In this document: positions 16,659 through 26,524 of the stretch, one piece after another
Position numbering within the stretch: position 1 is the stretch's first letter
Layout: every line of letters begins with the position of its first letter
Source of the DNA: DASZIT01 sp963819695
GTDB taxonomy: Bacteria; Actinomycetota; Acidimicrobiia; Acidimicrobiales; RAAP-2
Direction: 5' to 3'
Assembly: GCA_963819695.1 (NCBI GenBank)
Contig: CAWFXD010000001.1
Coordinates: 2,108,001 to 2,172,000 of the forward strand
Length of the DNA: 64,000 nt
The notes under the pieces: generated by a model
Seen by the model: only the letters and a program-made list of their open reading frames with translations
The model's database searches: none
Told to the model about the DNA's origin: nothing
Position numbers and translations under genes: made by a program

Positions 16659-17519
16659 ATGTCGACGGTGACAGGCCAGTTTCTCGCGCGTCGGACGCCA
16701 AGCGTGCCGCTTTCGGCGGTTTTCGGAGTCGCGGTGGTTGCCGGCCTGCTGATGGGATCGTTCATCAATGTCGTCGTCTACCGGGTCCCCAGAGGGCTTT
16801 CGGTCTCCAAGCCCCGATCTTTCTGCCCGACCTGCCAGCGCCAGCTGTTCGTGGTGGGAAAACGTGCCGATCATCTCGTGGGTCGCTCTGCGAGGTCGCT
16901 GCCGGACCTGCCACGAACCGATTTCGATTCGATATCCCCTGGTAGAAGGGGTTACGGCCGCCATCTTCGCTTTGATCGCCTGGGCGTGGGACGGATCGTG
17001 GATGACCATCCCCTACTGCCTGTTGGGCGCCACCATTCGTCTCGATTCTCCTTATTGACTCCGGCGATCTGCGATCACCGCTGTCGCTGGCCGCGTTGGG
17101 AACAGCAATCGGCGACGCAGCCCTGGTGGCGGTGGCCGCAGCCGGGAGCCACTGGACCGCACTCATCGGAGCCCAGATCGGGGACCTCGGCCGGGATTGT
17201 GGTGTTCGGGGCCCTCCGGCGGCTCGATCCCGAGTCTCGCCGATCCGACGGGCATCGGCCGTAGCGCACTCATTCCTGCCGGTTGTTGGCTCGGCGGCCT
17301 TGGGATGATCCCGCCGGCGGTCGGGGTGGGGGTCTCTGGTGGCGGTGTTTCTGGTCTGTCTTTCGCTTCGAACGTGCCTACGGGGAAGTCGAAGCGTCGG
17401 TACGGCCTCGGGTTCCGGCGAAACCGCCCCTGGGGACACTCCGAATTCTTGCCGCCCGGCCAATGATCGTGGCAGTGACCCTGGCCACCGCAGCCGGTCT
17501 CATCGCCTTTGCCCGATGA
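16659..17519 (+). pseudogene. pilD: Prepilin peptidase (PilD, A24 family), frameshifted
   Basis: ATG 16659 opens a hydrophobic N-terminus (FGVAVVAGLLMGSFINVVVY, RVPRGLSVSKPRSFCPTC), the start of a bifunctional prepilin peptidase/N-methyltransferase with its first CxxC. After a change near 16860 come NVPIISWVALRGRCRTCHEP and ISIRYPLVEGVTAAIFALIA, the second CxxC pair and helix. Beyond 17050 the frames break again (LLIDSGDLRSPLSLAALGT, IVVFGALRRLDPESLAD), ending in a hydrophobic tail before a TGA at 17517-17519. The catalytic GxGD motif cannot be placed with confidence in the broken C-half. The enzyme cleaves and methylates prepilins in the membrane. It diverges from pilB, with 102 bases between the starts. 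Confidence 0.8.
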
Positions 17520-17749
17520 TCGATCTTGTGCCGACATCGAGCGTCGAACCACCGTCAACTGAAAGCTGAGTTCTCACGAGGCGAGATCCGTCGGCGTAGC
17601 GACAAACTACCTGGTCACCGTACAGATCGGACTCCAGTCGGCGCGGTCGAATATGCCCGTCTGTCACGCATGACGAGTCTCCGGCAGTTGTCACCCAACC
17701 GCAATGATTCCGCAGTTTGAATCAAGTAATTCGGTGGCAGAATCTCGGT

Positions 17750-18046
17750 ATGGAACCCATGGTCATTGAATCGTGCCACAGCACCTGGGTCGTCGACCTC
17801 GAGAACTCGAGGTTCCGGCGCATCCTGAAGGGGTTCGACACGAGTGCGGGGCAGGCGTCGACCGCGTGGAGGCCGTGCTTCGGGCTCGAGATTGACCCGA
17901 TGTCAGAGTCGTTCGTGGTTCTGCTCAACCCCGAAGGCACCCGACTCCTCAGGAGCTGGCGGCACGTCGAGCACTGCACGCAGTGCGGTGGCGAAGCCAC
18001 GACGGAACTGACCGTCGATGAGCTGAGGTCAGCCGCCCTCCGTTAG
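17750..18046 (+). CDS. Small conserved hypothetical protein (98 residues)
   Basis: From ATG 17750 it reads MEPMVIESCHSTWVVDLENS, then RFRRILKG, WRPCFGLEIDPMSESFVVLL, NPEGTRLLRSWRHVEHCTQC and a C-terminal TTELTVDELRSAALR. The regular, charged sequence with one CxxC (CTQC) and its intact frame support a real gene. I recall similar small actinobacterial proteins of unknown function but can name no family. No signal peptide or membrane segment is seen. It stands alone: the bases from 17520 to 17749 hold nothing recognisable, and 18047-18237 separates it from the next gene. Confidence 0.6.
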   Translation: MEPMVIESCHSTWVVDLENSRFRRILKGFDTSAGQASTAWRPCFGLEIDPMSESFVVLLNPEGTRLLRSWRHVEHCTQCGGEATTELTVDELRSAALR

Positions 18047-18237
18047 GACTCCTGGCTGGCAAATCTACGAATGATCAACGGGCGCCGACGAGGCGTATCC
18101 CGAGCAGTGCCCCGCTAAGCCGTCGGATACACTGAGGCGGCACGGCCTGCGTCGTTCGCATGTCGGTGGTGTTCACGGCAGTCAGCACGGAACACAGCGG
18201 AGGAGCTCATGAATTCACAGGCGACGCCACTTGGAAG

Positions 18238-19319
18238 ATGACGGATCGTCCAAGGCGGAGGAAGAGGCTGTCCCCGGAGGCGCTCGCCGCGGAACTGGCG
18301 GATCTGCAGAAGGCGCAAGCCGAGCTCACCCGCACGATCGACCGGCTGGCTGGTCAGATCGACTCCCTTCAGACGGCCGACCCTCCCCAGGGCCTCCTCC
18401 TCACCTCCGGCGTCCGAGTCACCGGCCAAGCCGACCCCCGCCGCCGCGGCTGCATCCCCCCCGCCGCCACCCCCCGGCTTTGCCGTCCGAGCGGGATCGC
18501 CATCCGTCTCGGCTCCCCCACCTCCTCCACCGATCGGGGCCAAGCCTCCTTCGTCGTCCCCTCCCCCACCGATCGGGACGAAGCCACTCTTCCTCGCCTC
18601 CGCCGGCCAGTGGATTCGGATACCAAGCGCAGCCCCCTCGACAGACTCCTCGGAGAGGACTTCGGAAAACCCCGTGTCCATCGCGTCAACCGAGCCAGAG
18701 TCGCCGCCAATCAAACCCAACTTCGCGGCCAGCGATGCCCCTCCGAAGGAGCCGGCCGACCCCTCCTGGTCCCGAGCCGGTCTTCCACGTTTCCCCCCTT
18801 CTCGGAGAACCCGAACCGGCGATTTCAACCGAAGAGGCGTCTTCGGCCAGTTCGAGAGGTCTCGGCCCCGTCACCAGCGCACCCGACCCCGAACCCGGCG
18901 CCACGCGTTCTCCTTCAGCACCACGTTGGGCCAGCTCAGGGCCGATGAGCTCAGCCAAAATGGGCAGGCGGACCCGGCTCCTTCACCGGGTCCGACCCCG
19001 GCACCAGCTGTGAAAGTTATCGATTCCCGCGAGCCCGGAAGCACGCGGTGGTCGACGTCGGCCGACCGACGAGGACAAGGCCGTCGAAGCTCCCGCCGCC
19101 GACTTCTTCCGATCCGGCGGGCAGTCGTTTGCCTCCGCGGCGGCAATGGTGAATGACATCCTGGCCGCCACTCCGGATGCCGCCGGCCCCGAATCAGGCC
19201 AAACCGAAGCCCAGGAGCAGGCCAGTCAGGCGGCCGAAGAGCCGAGCGCACCCGAGGTCCCGATTACCCCTGATTTCTTTACCGCTCAGCCAAAGAAGAG
19301 GTTCAGACTCCGGCGCTGA
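18238..19319 (+). pseudogene. Hypothetical coiled-coil/proline-rich protein, frameshifted
   Basis: ATG 18238 encodes a basic start and a predicted coiled coil (RRRKRLSPEALAAELADLQK, AQAELTRTIDRLAGQIDSLQ). A long low-complexity stretch rich in Pro, Ser and acidic residues follows, in which the frame changes several times. The end is clear: from about 19068 one frame reads DEDKAVEAPAADFFRSGGQS, FASAAAMVNDILAAT and then an acidic-to-basic tail, QPKKRFRLRR, before TGA 19317-19319. The reconstructed length is about 360 residues. I do not recognise the family. The coiled-coil N-terminus, disordered middle and short conserved C-terminus suggest a scaffold or adaptor. Proximity to pilus genes is the only functional hint. 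Confidence 0.5.
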
Positions 19320-19360
19320 GCTGCGGCCGGCGAGATCGTGGCCCGGATGAGACGCTGCAC

Positions 19361-19846
19361 TCAGAGGGAGGATTCCCTCTTCCACATTCCTGAGCTTCCC
19401 CCGGTCTTCTCCCACAGCATCAGTTGGCCGATGCTCATGGTCCGGTCCGTGGTCTTGCACATGTCGTAGACCGTGAGGGCGGCGATGGCACAGGCGGTCA
19501 TCGCCTCCATCTCGACCCCTGTCCGATCGACCGTCTCCACCTTGGCCTCGACCTCCACATAGTCGTCACCGATGGTGAAATCCACGTGCACGGCGCCGAC
19601 CAGCAGCGGATGGCACATGGGGACCAGGTCAGCGGTCCTTTTTGCCGCCTGGATGCCTGCGACCCGGGCGGCGGCGAGCACATCGCCCTTGGTGATGGCG
19701 TTGTTGGCCACCTTGGAGGTGGTTTCCGGCTTCATCGCCACCCGGCACCTGGCCAGAGCTCGGCGGTGGGTGGGCTCCTTGGGCGAAACATCCACCATCC
19801 GGGCCCCGCCGAGGGGGTCCAGATGGCTCAGACTCCGGTCGGTCAT
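19361..19846 (-). CDS. moaC: Cyclic pyranopterin monophosphate synthase MoaC
   Basis: The protein has 161 residues from ATG 19846 and matches the MoaC family's usual length. It begins LSHLDPLGGARMVDVSPKEP, then TTSKVANNAITKGDVLAAAR with AGIQAAKRTADLVPMCHPL. It continues VEVEAKVETVDRTGVEMEAM with TACAIAALTVYDMCK, and ends LWEKTGGSSGMWKRESSL. MoaC converts the MoaA product to cyclic pyranopterin monophosphate in molybdenum cofactor synthesis, as a hexamer. Conserved His (MCHP), Lys and Glu/Met (VEMEAMT) active-site regions are present. The frame extends upstream to 19975, but the family start is at MTDRSLSHLDP. No other moa gene is adjacent. Confidence 0.93.
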   Translation of the reverse strand: MTDRSLSHLDPLGGARMVDVSPKEPTHRRALARCRVAMKPETTSKVANNAITKGDVLAAARVAGIQAAKRTADLVPMCHPLLVGAVHVDFTIGDDYVEVEAKVETVDRTGVEMEAMTACAIAALTVYDMCKTTDRTMSIGQLMLWEKTGGSSGMWKRESSL

Positions 19847-19967
19847 GCAGGCGTCCGATCGATCACGCTCGCCAGTGTAGAGGACAACCGGAATCCGCAT
19901 CGGTTTTGGCACTCGCTGCATTAGACTGCTAATCCAAGCGGCCGAGACAGCGAAGGGATCTGCAAGC

Positions 19968-20331
19968 GTGCCCACCTACGAATATCACTGTGAACACTGC
20001 GAACAGACCTTCGACGTCTTCCAGTCCTTCCAGGACGACGCCCTCAACGGCCTGTCCGACCTGCGGCAACCCGGTTCGAAAGGTGTACGGAAACGTCGGG
20101 GTCGTCTTCAAGGGGAGCGGTTTCTACAAGAACGACAGCCGCCAGAAGGAAGCCTCGAAATCGTCAGCTGAAAACGGCGCCTCGACCACGGGTTCGGGAG
20201 ATTCGAGCTCGACGGCTACCGCCACCAAGGCACCCCCCTCCGACGGCGCCTCCAAATCCGACAGCGCCTCGAAGGGATCCGGGGCCGGTAACGGCTCACC
20301 GTCCACCAGCACGCCGAAGACTCCCGCCTGA
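19968..20331 (+). CDS. FmdB-family zinc-ribbon protein (one frameshift near 20050)
   Basis: GTG 19968 begins MPTYEYHCEHCEQTFDVFQS, the classic FmdB/CxxC_CxxC_SSSS start. One base too many near 20050 shifts the frame. In the next frame ACPTCGNPVRKVYGNVGVVF supplies the second CxxC, followed by KGSGFYKNDSR, the diagnostic GSGFY(K/R)ND signature. The C-terminus is a Ser/Thr/Ala/Gly-rich tail typical of actinobacterial members. The two CxxC pairs should bind zinc. The family takes its name from a putative regulator of formamidase, and its biochemical role is unknown. The fairly good GAAGGGAT ribosome binding site supports the GTG start. It diverges from moaC. Confidence 0.88.
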
Positions 20332-20429
20332 CCGGTGTCTGCTGCCGATTGAGTCAGGAACCGGGTCGGCGGCGCGGCACTTCGTAAAAGTTACTCACGC
20401 GATTGGTGCTTTGAGCCGTTGAATTCGAC

Positions 20430-21572
20430 ATGGACATCACCGATCTCGATCGGCTGCTGGGTCTGCTGGCTGACCTTGACGGTTCGGACCTCCACATCAA
20501 AGCCGGCGCGGCTCCCCGGGTCCGGGTATCCGGAGCCTTGCGGCCATTGCTCGAGGAGCCGCCGTTCACCGCCGAGGAGACCCTGCATGGTCGCCGAATC
20601 GATGATGCAGCCGAACATCCTCGACCATTTCCGCAAGCACCACGAAGTCGACTTCGCCTACAGCGTGCCGAGGGTCGGGAGATTCCGAGTCAACGCCTAC
20701 TACCAACGGTCATCGGTCGCTATGGCCATGCGCCTGGTGCGCACCAGTGCGGCCACGGTTGCCGATCTGGGCCTGCCGCCAACCGTCACTCGCCTTGCCG
20801 AAGTGCAGAGGGGACTGGTCCTGGTCACCGGGCCGACGGGGTCGGGCAAGACCACCACGCTCGCCGCCATGGTCGATCACATCAATCACACCCGGGCCTG
20901 CCATGTGGTGACCATCGAGGACCCGGTGGAGTTCCTCCACCCCGACGACCTGGCCACCATCGACCAGCGTGAGGTCGGATTCGACACCGACAGTTTCTCG
21001 TCGGCCATGCGAGTGGTCCTCCGTCAAGATCCGGATGTCATCCTGGTCGGCGAGATGCGGGATCTCGAAACCGTGTCGGCCGCCCTGACCGCCGCGGAGA
21101 CCGGCCACCTCGTCCTCTCTACCCTTCACACCACCGACGCCACCGAGACCATCAACCGGATCGTCGACTTCTTCCCTCCGCATCAACAGAATCAGACACG
21201 GGTCGAGCCTGGCCGCCTCCATGAAGGGGATCATCGGCCAGCGCCTGGTTCCGACCGCCGACGGAGACAGCCGGGTGCCGGCGCTGGAAGTGCTGGTCTC
21301 CAATGGCCGCATCCAGCAGGCGATCATCGATTCGGCCCAGACATCGGACATCGAGGGGATCATCGCCGACGGCGAGTACTACGGGATGATGACCTTCGAC
21401 CAGTGCCTGGCCGGACTGGTCGGCGACGGTGTCATCGACATCCGTGAGGCGATGAACTCCGCGACCAATCCCCATGATCTGAAGGTGCTGCTGGAGCGCC
21501 GGGGCATCATCCAGACCGGTCAGTTCGCGGTTCCAGCTGCAGGGCGGACCGGTCCCAGCCTCCGTGGGATAA
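20430..21572 (+). CDS. pilT: Second PilT-type type IV pilus ATPase (frameshifted)
   Basis: ATG 20430 gives MDITDLDRLLGLLADLDGSD, then LHIKAGAAPRVRVSGALRPL. The frame changes near 20585, then reads HFRKHHEVDFAYSVPRVGRF and RVNAYYQRSSVAMAMRLV, with Walker A, GPTGSGKT, VTIEDPVEF, Walker B, DVILVGEMRD, and the His box TAAETGHLVLSTLHTTDATE. A further change near 21205 leads to MKGIIGQRLVPTADGDSRVP and a C-terminus around ATNPHDLKVLLERRGIIQTG. No stop fits cleanly in the last frame; the TAA at 21570-21572 would serve after one more indel, so the end is uncertain. Unlike the 12418-14016 gene, this one has no MshEN domain and has the standard PilT/PilU length. A second PilT-like ATPase usually supports or modulates retraction. 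Confidence 0.85.
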
Positions 21573-21629
21573 GTCAGCACACTGGCTGCGCCCTGAACCG
21601 AGACGGTGACTTGGTGGCAGGATCACAGC

Positions 21630-23118
21630 ATGAAGCAGATTCCGCACTGGATCGGCGGCAAGCCGGACGATCGGCGCATCCGGCCGAGGTCGGTCCGGTC
21701 TTCGACCCGGCAGCCGGCAAACAAACGGCGACGGTCGGGCTCGCATCCCCGGACGACGTCGCCAACGGCCGCCACCGTCGCAGCGGCAGCGGCAGCTGAG
21801 TGGTCGGCACAGTTCACTCAGCGCCCGGGCCGACGCGCTGTTCCGACTGCGAGATCTGGTTGATCGCCATCGATCCGAGCTCGCGGCTCTGATCACCGCC
21901 GAGCACGGCAAGGTGCTGGGCGACGCGGCCGGCGAGGTGGCTCGAGGGATTGGAGAACATCGAATTCGCCTGCGGGATCCCCCATCTCCTGAAGGGTTCC
22001 CATTCGACGGAGGTCTCCGCCGGAGTCGATGTGCACACGCGTGCTTCAGCCTCTGGGGGTGGTGGCCGGGATCACCCCGTTCAATTTCCCGGTCATGGTG
22101 CCCCTGTGGATGCTCGCCAACGCCATCGCCTGTGGGAACTCGTTCATTCTCAAGCCGTCGGAGAAGGACCCTTCGCCCTCGCTCCTCCTGGCCGAACTCA
22201 TCCAGCAAGCCGGGATACCCGACGGTGTCTTCAACGTCCTGCAGGGTGACCGGGAGGCGGTGGACGCGCTGCTGGCTCACCCCGAAATCGCCGCAGTGTC
22301 CTTCGTCGGGAGCACCCCGATCGCACGGCACATCTACGAGACGGGTACCAAGCACGGCAAACGTGTCCAGGCGCTGGGCGGGGCCAAGAACCACATGGTG
22401 GTTTTCCCCGATGCCGACGTCGATGCCGCCGCGGACGCGGCCATCTCCGCGGCGTTCGGATCGGCCGGGGAACGGTGCATGGCCATATCGGTGGTGGTCG
22501 CCGTCGGCGATGTGGCCGATCTCCTGGTCAGCGGCCATCGCCGATCGCATCCCGTCGGTAACCGTCGGGCCCGGGACAGATCCGGCCTCGGACATGGGGC
22601 CCCTGGTCACCGAAGAGCACCGTGACCGGGTCCGGTCCTATGTCGACGGGGCGGAGGGCGAGGGTGCCGCCCTGGTGGTCGACGGGAGAGGCGACTGGGG
22701 CCAAGGGTTCTATCTCGGGTGCACCCTCCTCGATGACGTACAACCCGGGATGAAGGTCTACGACGACGAGGTGTTCGGCCCGGTCCTCAGCGTCGTGCGG
22801 GTCGACTCCTACGACGACGGGGTGGCGCTGGTCAACGCCAATCCCTACGGAAACGGTGTGGCGGTGTTCACCCGCGACGGCGGAGTGGCCAGGAAATTCC
22901 AGCTCGACGTGACCGTCGGCATGGTCGGGGTCAACGTACCGATCCCGGTGCCGGTCGGCTTTCACTCCTTCGGCGGGTGGAAGTCCTCGCGGTTCGGTGA
23001 CAGCGCCATGTACGGGCCCGAAGGGATCCGCTTCTACACCCGCCAAAAAGTGGTGACCACCCGGTGGCCGGAACCGGCCACCAGCGTGATCGACCTCGGC
23101 TTTCCTCAGACCCGCTAG
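21630..23118 (+). pseudogene. mmsA: CoA-acylating methylmalonate-semialdehyde dehydrogenase (frameshifted)
   Basis: ATG 21630 starts MKQIPHWIGGK. The protein then runs through several frames: FDPAAGKQTATVGLASPDDV, ALITAEHGKVLGDAAGEVAR, then GVVAGITPFNFPVMVPLWML with ANAIACGNSFILKPSEKDPS, VSFVGSTPIARHIYETGTKH, and GSAGERCMAIS with the catalytic cysteine. The end is intact: DMGPLVTEEHRDRVRSYVDG to FGGWKSSRFGDSAMYGPEGI. The total of about 496 residues is normal for MmsA, and PFNFPVMVP, GSAGERCMA and the C-terminal GxxGxxFYT(R/x)xKxVTxRW pattern favour MmsA over other aldehyde dehydrogenases. It would form propionyl- or acetyl-CoA in valine, thymine or inositol catabolism. There are at least five frame changes between 21650 and 22540. 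The stop overlaps that of the convergent hydrolase. Confidence 0.82.
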
Positions 23119-23969
23119 AGCCCGGCGCTCCATTCGATCAGCTGGTTGGCCAACAGAGGCCAGCGCGAGAAGATCCCGACCCCGCCTCCGGCGGCTTCGA
23201 TCCGTTCGTTCCATTCCCGGTCGCCCCAGGGGGGCTCGACCAGCTCCGCCCGGGGCAGGAGCGCGGCCAGGCGCTCTGACGTCGCCCGGGTGTGGTGCGG
23301 GTCGCTCGCCCCGCTGCGGAAGACGAGGACGGGCAGCTCCATGGTCCGGGCCTCGGCGTCGAGCAGTCCCGGTACCAGTTCGTCGGGCCGCGGACAGTAG
23401 ACGAGCATCCACTGCTCGAACGTCTCGATGAACGTCTGGGGATCCTGGGACAAGAATTTGGCCCGGTTGTCCGGGTTGCGCGCCAATACCTCGGCCCAGT
23501 CGGGGAGGGCGGCGACCGCCTCCATCCCGCTTCGCCAGGCGGCGGCAATGGAATCCCCGCAGTAGTGGGTGCCGAGGGTGAGGAGGCCGAAGGGCCCGCC
23601 ACTGATCCACCAGACGGCCAGGGCTCGGGCCACCTCGGGGTGACGCGCCGCCGTCAGCAGCGAAACCCGAGAACCACCTGACCCACCGGTGACAACCGCC
23701 GGAGCCATTCCCAACGCCTGGAGAAGCCCGGCCAACACGTCGGCCTGCATGGTCGACTCCGAATCCCCCTCGAAGCACACCTCGGAGGCGCCGGCGTTCG
23801 GTCGGTCCCAGATCAGCACCCGCTTACCGGCGGCCGCCAGCACCTCGGCCAACTCTCTGACGCCGGGCGCGTCCTTGCTGAATCGACCCCCCGGCGTGAT
23901 GACCCAGGGCTCGCCTTCCCCGATGACGTCGTAGGCGATACCCAGACCGTTGACCTTCTCGACCGGCAT
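23115..23969 (-). CDS. Alpha/beta hydrolase
   Basis: An intact protein of 284 residues (ATG 23969; in-frame GTG 23975) with the alpha/beta-hydrolase fold. It shows an N-terminal beta hairpin (GLGIAYDVIGEGEPWVITPG), GKRVLIWDRPNAGASE as the oxyanion strand, and a nucleophile elbow, GGSGGSR, near residue 98. The acid is probably the Asp in SGASDPHHT. The terminal histidine is not in the usual place; HHTRAT follows the Asp directly, so the charge relay is uncertain. The substrate is unknown, and esterases and hydrolases of aromatic or lipid ring-cleavage products share this look. It is convergent with mmsA, the stop codons overlapping by three bases, and divergent from the amidohydrolase at 24022. 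Confidence 0.75.
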   Translation of the reverse strand: MPVEKVNGLGIAYDVIGEGEPWVITPGGRFSKDAPGVRELAEVLAAAGKRVLIWDRPNAGASEVCFEGDSESTMQADVLAGLLQALGMAPAVVTGGSGGSRVSLLTAARHPEVARALAVWWISGGPFGLLTLGTHYCGDSIAAAWRSGMEAVAALPDWAEVLARNPDNRAKFLSQDPQTFIETFEQWMLVYCPRPDELVPGLLDAEARTMELPVLVFRSGASDPHHTRATSERLAALLPRAELVEPPWGDREWNERIEAAGGGVGIFSRWPLLANQLIEWSAGL

Positions 23970-24021
23970 GTCCACCCCCTTTGCTTCTAGGGTATTTCAC
24001 AGGTACCGACCGGGGAGAGAA

Positions 24022-25188
24022 ATGGCTCTGGCACTAGAGGGACTCCGGGTGATCGATGCCGACACCCACCTGACCGAAGCGCACGATCTCTGGACCAGCC
24101 GCGCCCCGGCCAAGTACCTCGATCGGGTCCCCCGGGTGGAAATGATCGACGGCCGGCCAATGTGGATGGTCGACGGCGCCGAGCTCGGCTTCGCCGGCGG
24201 AGGCGGGGTCATCGATCGTGACGGTGGGAAGGGGCGAGCCCTCGAGGCGCTCTACGAGTGGACCATCGACAAGATCCATGCCGGGGCCTACGACCCGAAG
24301 GCGCGGATCGAAGTCATGGACGACTCGGGCATCTGGGCCCAGGTGTGCTTCCCGAACTCCATCGGACTCGGCGGCCAGGGCATCTCCGACGTGGTGGCCG
24401 ATCCCAAGCTCCGACTGCTGTGCATCCAGATCTACAACGACGCCATGGCCGAGGTCCAAGCCGAGTCGAATCTCCGGCTCCTGCCCATGCCGGTGCTGCC
24501 GGCCTGGGACGTGGATGCCTGCGTCACCGAGGCGCAGCGGGTGGCCGGCCTCGGCCTTCGTGGGGTCAACATGACGTCGGACCCCCAGGATCTCGGAGCC
24601 CCGGATCTGGCCAATCTGGCATGGGATCCGCTCTGGGAGGTCTGCGCGGAGAACCACCTGCCGGTGCATTTCCATATCGGCGCCAGTCTGACCACCATGA
24701 CCTACTTCGGGACCTATCCGTGGGAGTCGCAGAACGACGACACCAAGCTGGCCATCGGCGGGACGCTGCTCTTCATCGGCAACGCCCGGGTGGTGGCCAA
24801 CATCATTCTCAGCGGCATGCTCGAGCGACACCCGACGCTGCAGATGGTCTCGGTGGAGAGCGGGGTCGGGTGGATCCCCTTCATTCTCGAGGCGCTCGAC
24901 TATGAGATGTCCGAGAACGCCCCGGAGGAGCTCGACAAGCTGTCGATGCTCCCGTCGGAGTACTTCAAGCGGCAGCTGTTCGCGACCTTCTGGTTCGAGA
25001 AGAACAACGTCCCGGCCCTCATCGCCTCGGTGGGCGAGGACAATGTGCTCTTCGAGACCGATTTCCCGCACCCCACCTGCCTGTACCCCAAACCCCTCGA
25101 CACCGTCGCCGAGAAGATGTCGACCCTGACCCCGGAGGTCCAGCGCAAGGTCCTCGGGGAGAACGCCGCCAAGCTCTATCGGCTGTAA
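24022..25188 (+). CDS. Amidohydrolase family 2 (TIM-barrel metal-dependent hydrolase/decarboxylase)
   Basis: This intact 388-residue protein has a GGGGAGAGAA ribosome site before ATG 24022. Motifs follow the amidohydro_2/ACMSD group: an N-terminal DADTHLTEAHDLW (D-x-D-x-H metal site), VCFPNSIGLGGQGISDVV, the mid-barrel WEVCAENHLPVHFHIG (His ligand in HFH), and near the end GEDNVLFETDFPHPTCLYP, with the Asp ligand in TDFPH. Such enzymes hydrolyse or decarboxylate aromatic or heterocyclic acids. Actinobacteria carry many uncharacterised paralogues in aromatic and steroid catabolism. No specific substrate can be given. It is followed by about 290 bases without a gene before pilM. Confidence 0.83.
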   Translation: MALALEGLRVIDADTHLTEAHDLWTSRAPAKYLDRVPRVEMIDGRPMWMVDGAELGFAGGGGVIDRDGGKGRALEALYEWTIDKIHAGAYDPKARIEVMDDSGIWAQVCFPNSIGLGGQGISDVVADPKLRLLCIQIYNDAMAEVQAESNLRLLPMPVLPAWDVDACVTEAQRVAGLGLRGVNMTSDPQDLGAPDLANLAWDPLWEVCAENHLPVHFHIGASLTTMTYFGTYPWESQNDDTKLAIGGTLLFIGNARVVANIILSGMLERHPTLQMVSVESGVGWIPFILEALDYEMSENAPEELDKLSMLPSEYFKRQLFATFWFEKNNVPALIASVGEDNVLFETDFPHPTCLYPKPLDTVAEKMSTLTPEVQRKVLGENAAKLYRL

Positions 25189-25479
25189 TCCCCGGCGATT
25201 TCACCTCGTTCCGAAAGGAATCTCCGCCTGCCCGCCCGGCACGGTGAGTGGCATTTCTTCGACAACTCCGGCCCATTGGCCGATTGGTGGCGCCAATCCT
25301 TCAACTCGAGAGTCACGTCAGAGTGGGCGCTGGTCGGATTCGGCTGGCCCGGTGGTGCCTCAGATCCGGCCAGAAGGGTCCGATTTTGAGCCCGTAGCCC
25401 TCAAGCCCAGTCAGGTTCGTTCCGATATCTCTTGCATGACGGATCTGCGCAGCCGGCCCGGTCCACGGGGAGTTCTCGA

Positions 25480-26524
25480 ATGCCAAAACTGATAGTGGGC
25501 CTGGACATCGGCACCAGCGCGGTGCGCGCCGCGGAGCTCGATGTCAGCTCCAAGCCACCGCAACTCATCAACTACGGGCAGATCGGGCTGCCCCCCGGCT
25601 CGGTGGTGGACGGTGAGATCCATGACGCCACTGCGGTGTCAGAAGCCGTTCGGCGTCTCTGGAAGAACGGCCAGTTCTCCACCACTTCGGTCATCGTCGG
25701 CATCGCCGGACTTCGAGCCATCACCCGCGAAATCGATCTTCCCTACGTCCCGGACGACGAGGTTGACAGCGCGGTTCGGTTCCACTCCGAAGAAGTCATC
25801 CCGTTCGCCCCGGACAAGACCATCCTCTCGTCGCAGATCCTCGCCGACTACACCTCGCCGGAAGGCGCCAAGATGCGCCGGGTGCTGGTGGCGGCGGCCC
25901 ATGCCGACCTGGTCGAAGGGGTCGTGGCGGTGGCCGAGAGCGCCGGCCTCGTCGTCAAGGGTGTCGATCTGGTGTCCTCGGCGCTGGTACGGGCCATCTC
26001 GGACGGGACATCCGGTGACCAGCCCGAAGCCATCGTGTCGGTCGGTGCCGGGCTCACCGTGGTGGTCATCCATCAGAATGGGCGACCGCAGTTCGTCCGC
26101 ACCATCGGCTCGGGTGGCAATGCTGTCACCGCGGCGATCGCCTCCTCCCTCGATCTCCCGCTGGCGGATGCCGAGTCACTCAAGCGCAGCCTGGCCGACC
26201 CCGAAGCCGCAGGTCCATGCCGCCCAACAGGCGATCCGAGGCACCGTTGACGATCTGATCAACGAAATCCGGAACTCGGTGCAGTACTTCGCAACCCTCC
26301 CAGGTCGCCTGCCGGTGTCCCAGATCTTGGTGACCGGCGGCGGGTCCTCGCTCCATGGCTTCATCCCCATGCTGGGGGCCCAGATCCACCTGCCGGTCCA
26401 CTCGGTCTCCCCGCTGGCCCGCCTGAACGTCTCGAAGGTTGACCTCACCCCTGATCAGGCTGCCCAGGTGAGCCCGGTCCTGTCGACGCCGATCGGTCTG
26501 GGACTTCCCGAGTCCAACCCGGCG
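25480..26524 (+). CDS. pilM: Type IV pilus assembly protein PilM (one frameshift)
   Basis: ATG 25480 begins MPKLIVGLDIGTSAVRAAEL, the actin-like phosphate-1 loop of PilM. It continues VIVGIAGLRAITREIDLPYV and EEVIPFAPDKTILSSQILAD, both typical of PilM. After a frame change near 26205 come DLINEIRNSVQYFATLPGRL and the phosphate-2/adenosine region, ILVTGGGSSLHGFIPMLG. PilM is a cytoplasmic, FtsA-like protein that binds the short N-terminal tail of PilN and links the motors to the inner-membrane PilN/PilO complex. The frame runs without a stop into the PilN sequence (VKQFNLLPPEV at 26525). The PilM end is placed by homology, not by a codon. The pilMNO order is standard. Confidence 0.85.

Noticed and set aside
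18115..18828. Gly-rich 237-residue frame on the minus strand
   Set aside because: The glycine runs are the reverse reading of proline-rich codons of the plus-strand gene at 18238-19319.
21221..21799. One continuous frame joining the PilT C-terminus to the start of mmsA
   Set aside because: The frame is an accident of indels: the PilT homology ends near 21530 and the mmsA ATG is at 21630 in a different frame, so it is not a fusion protein.
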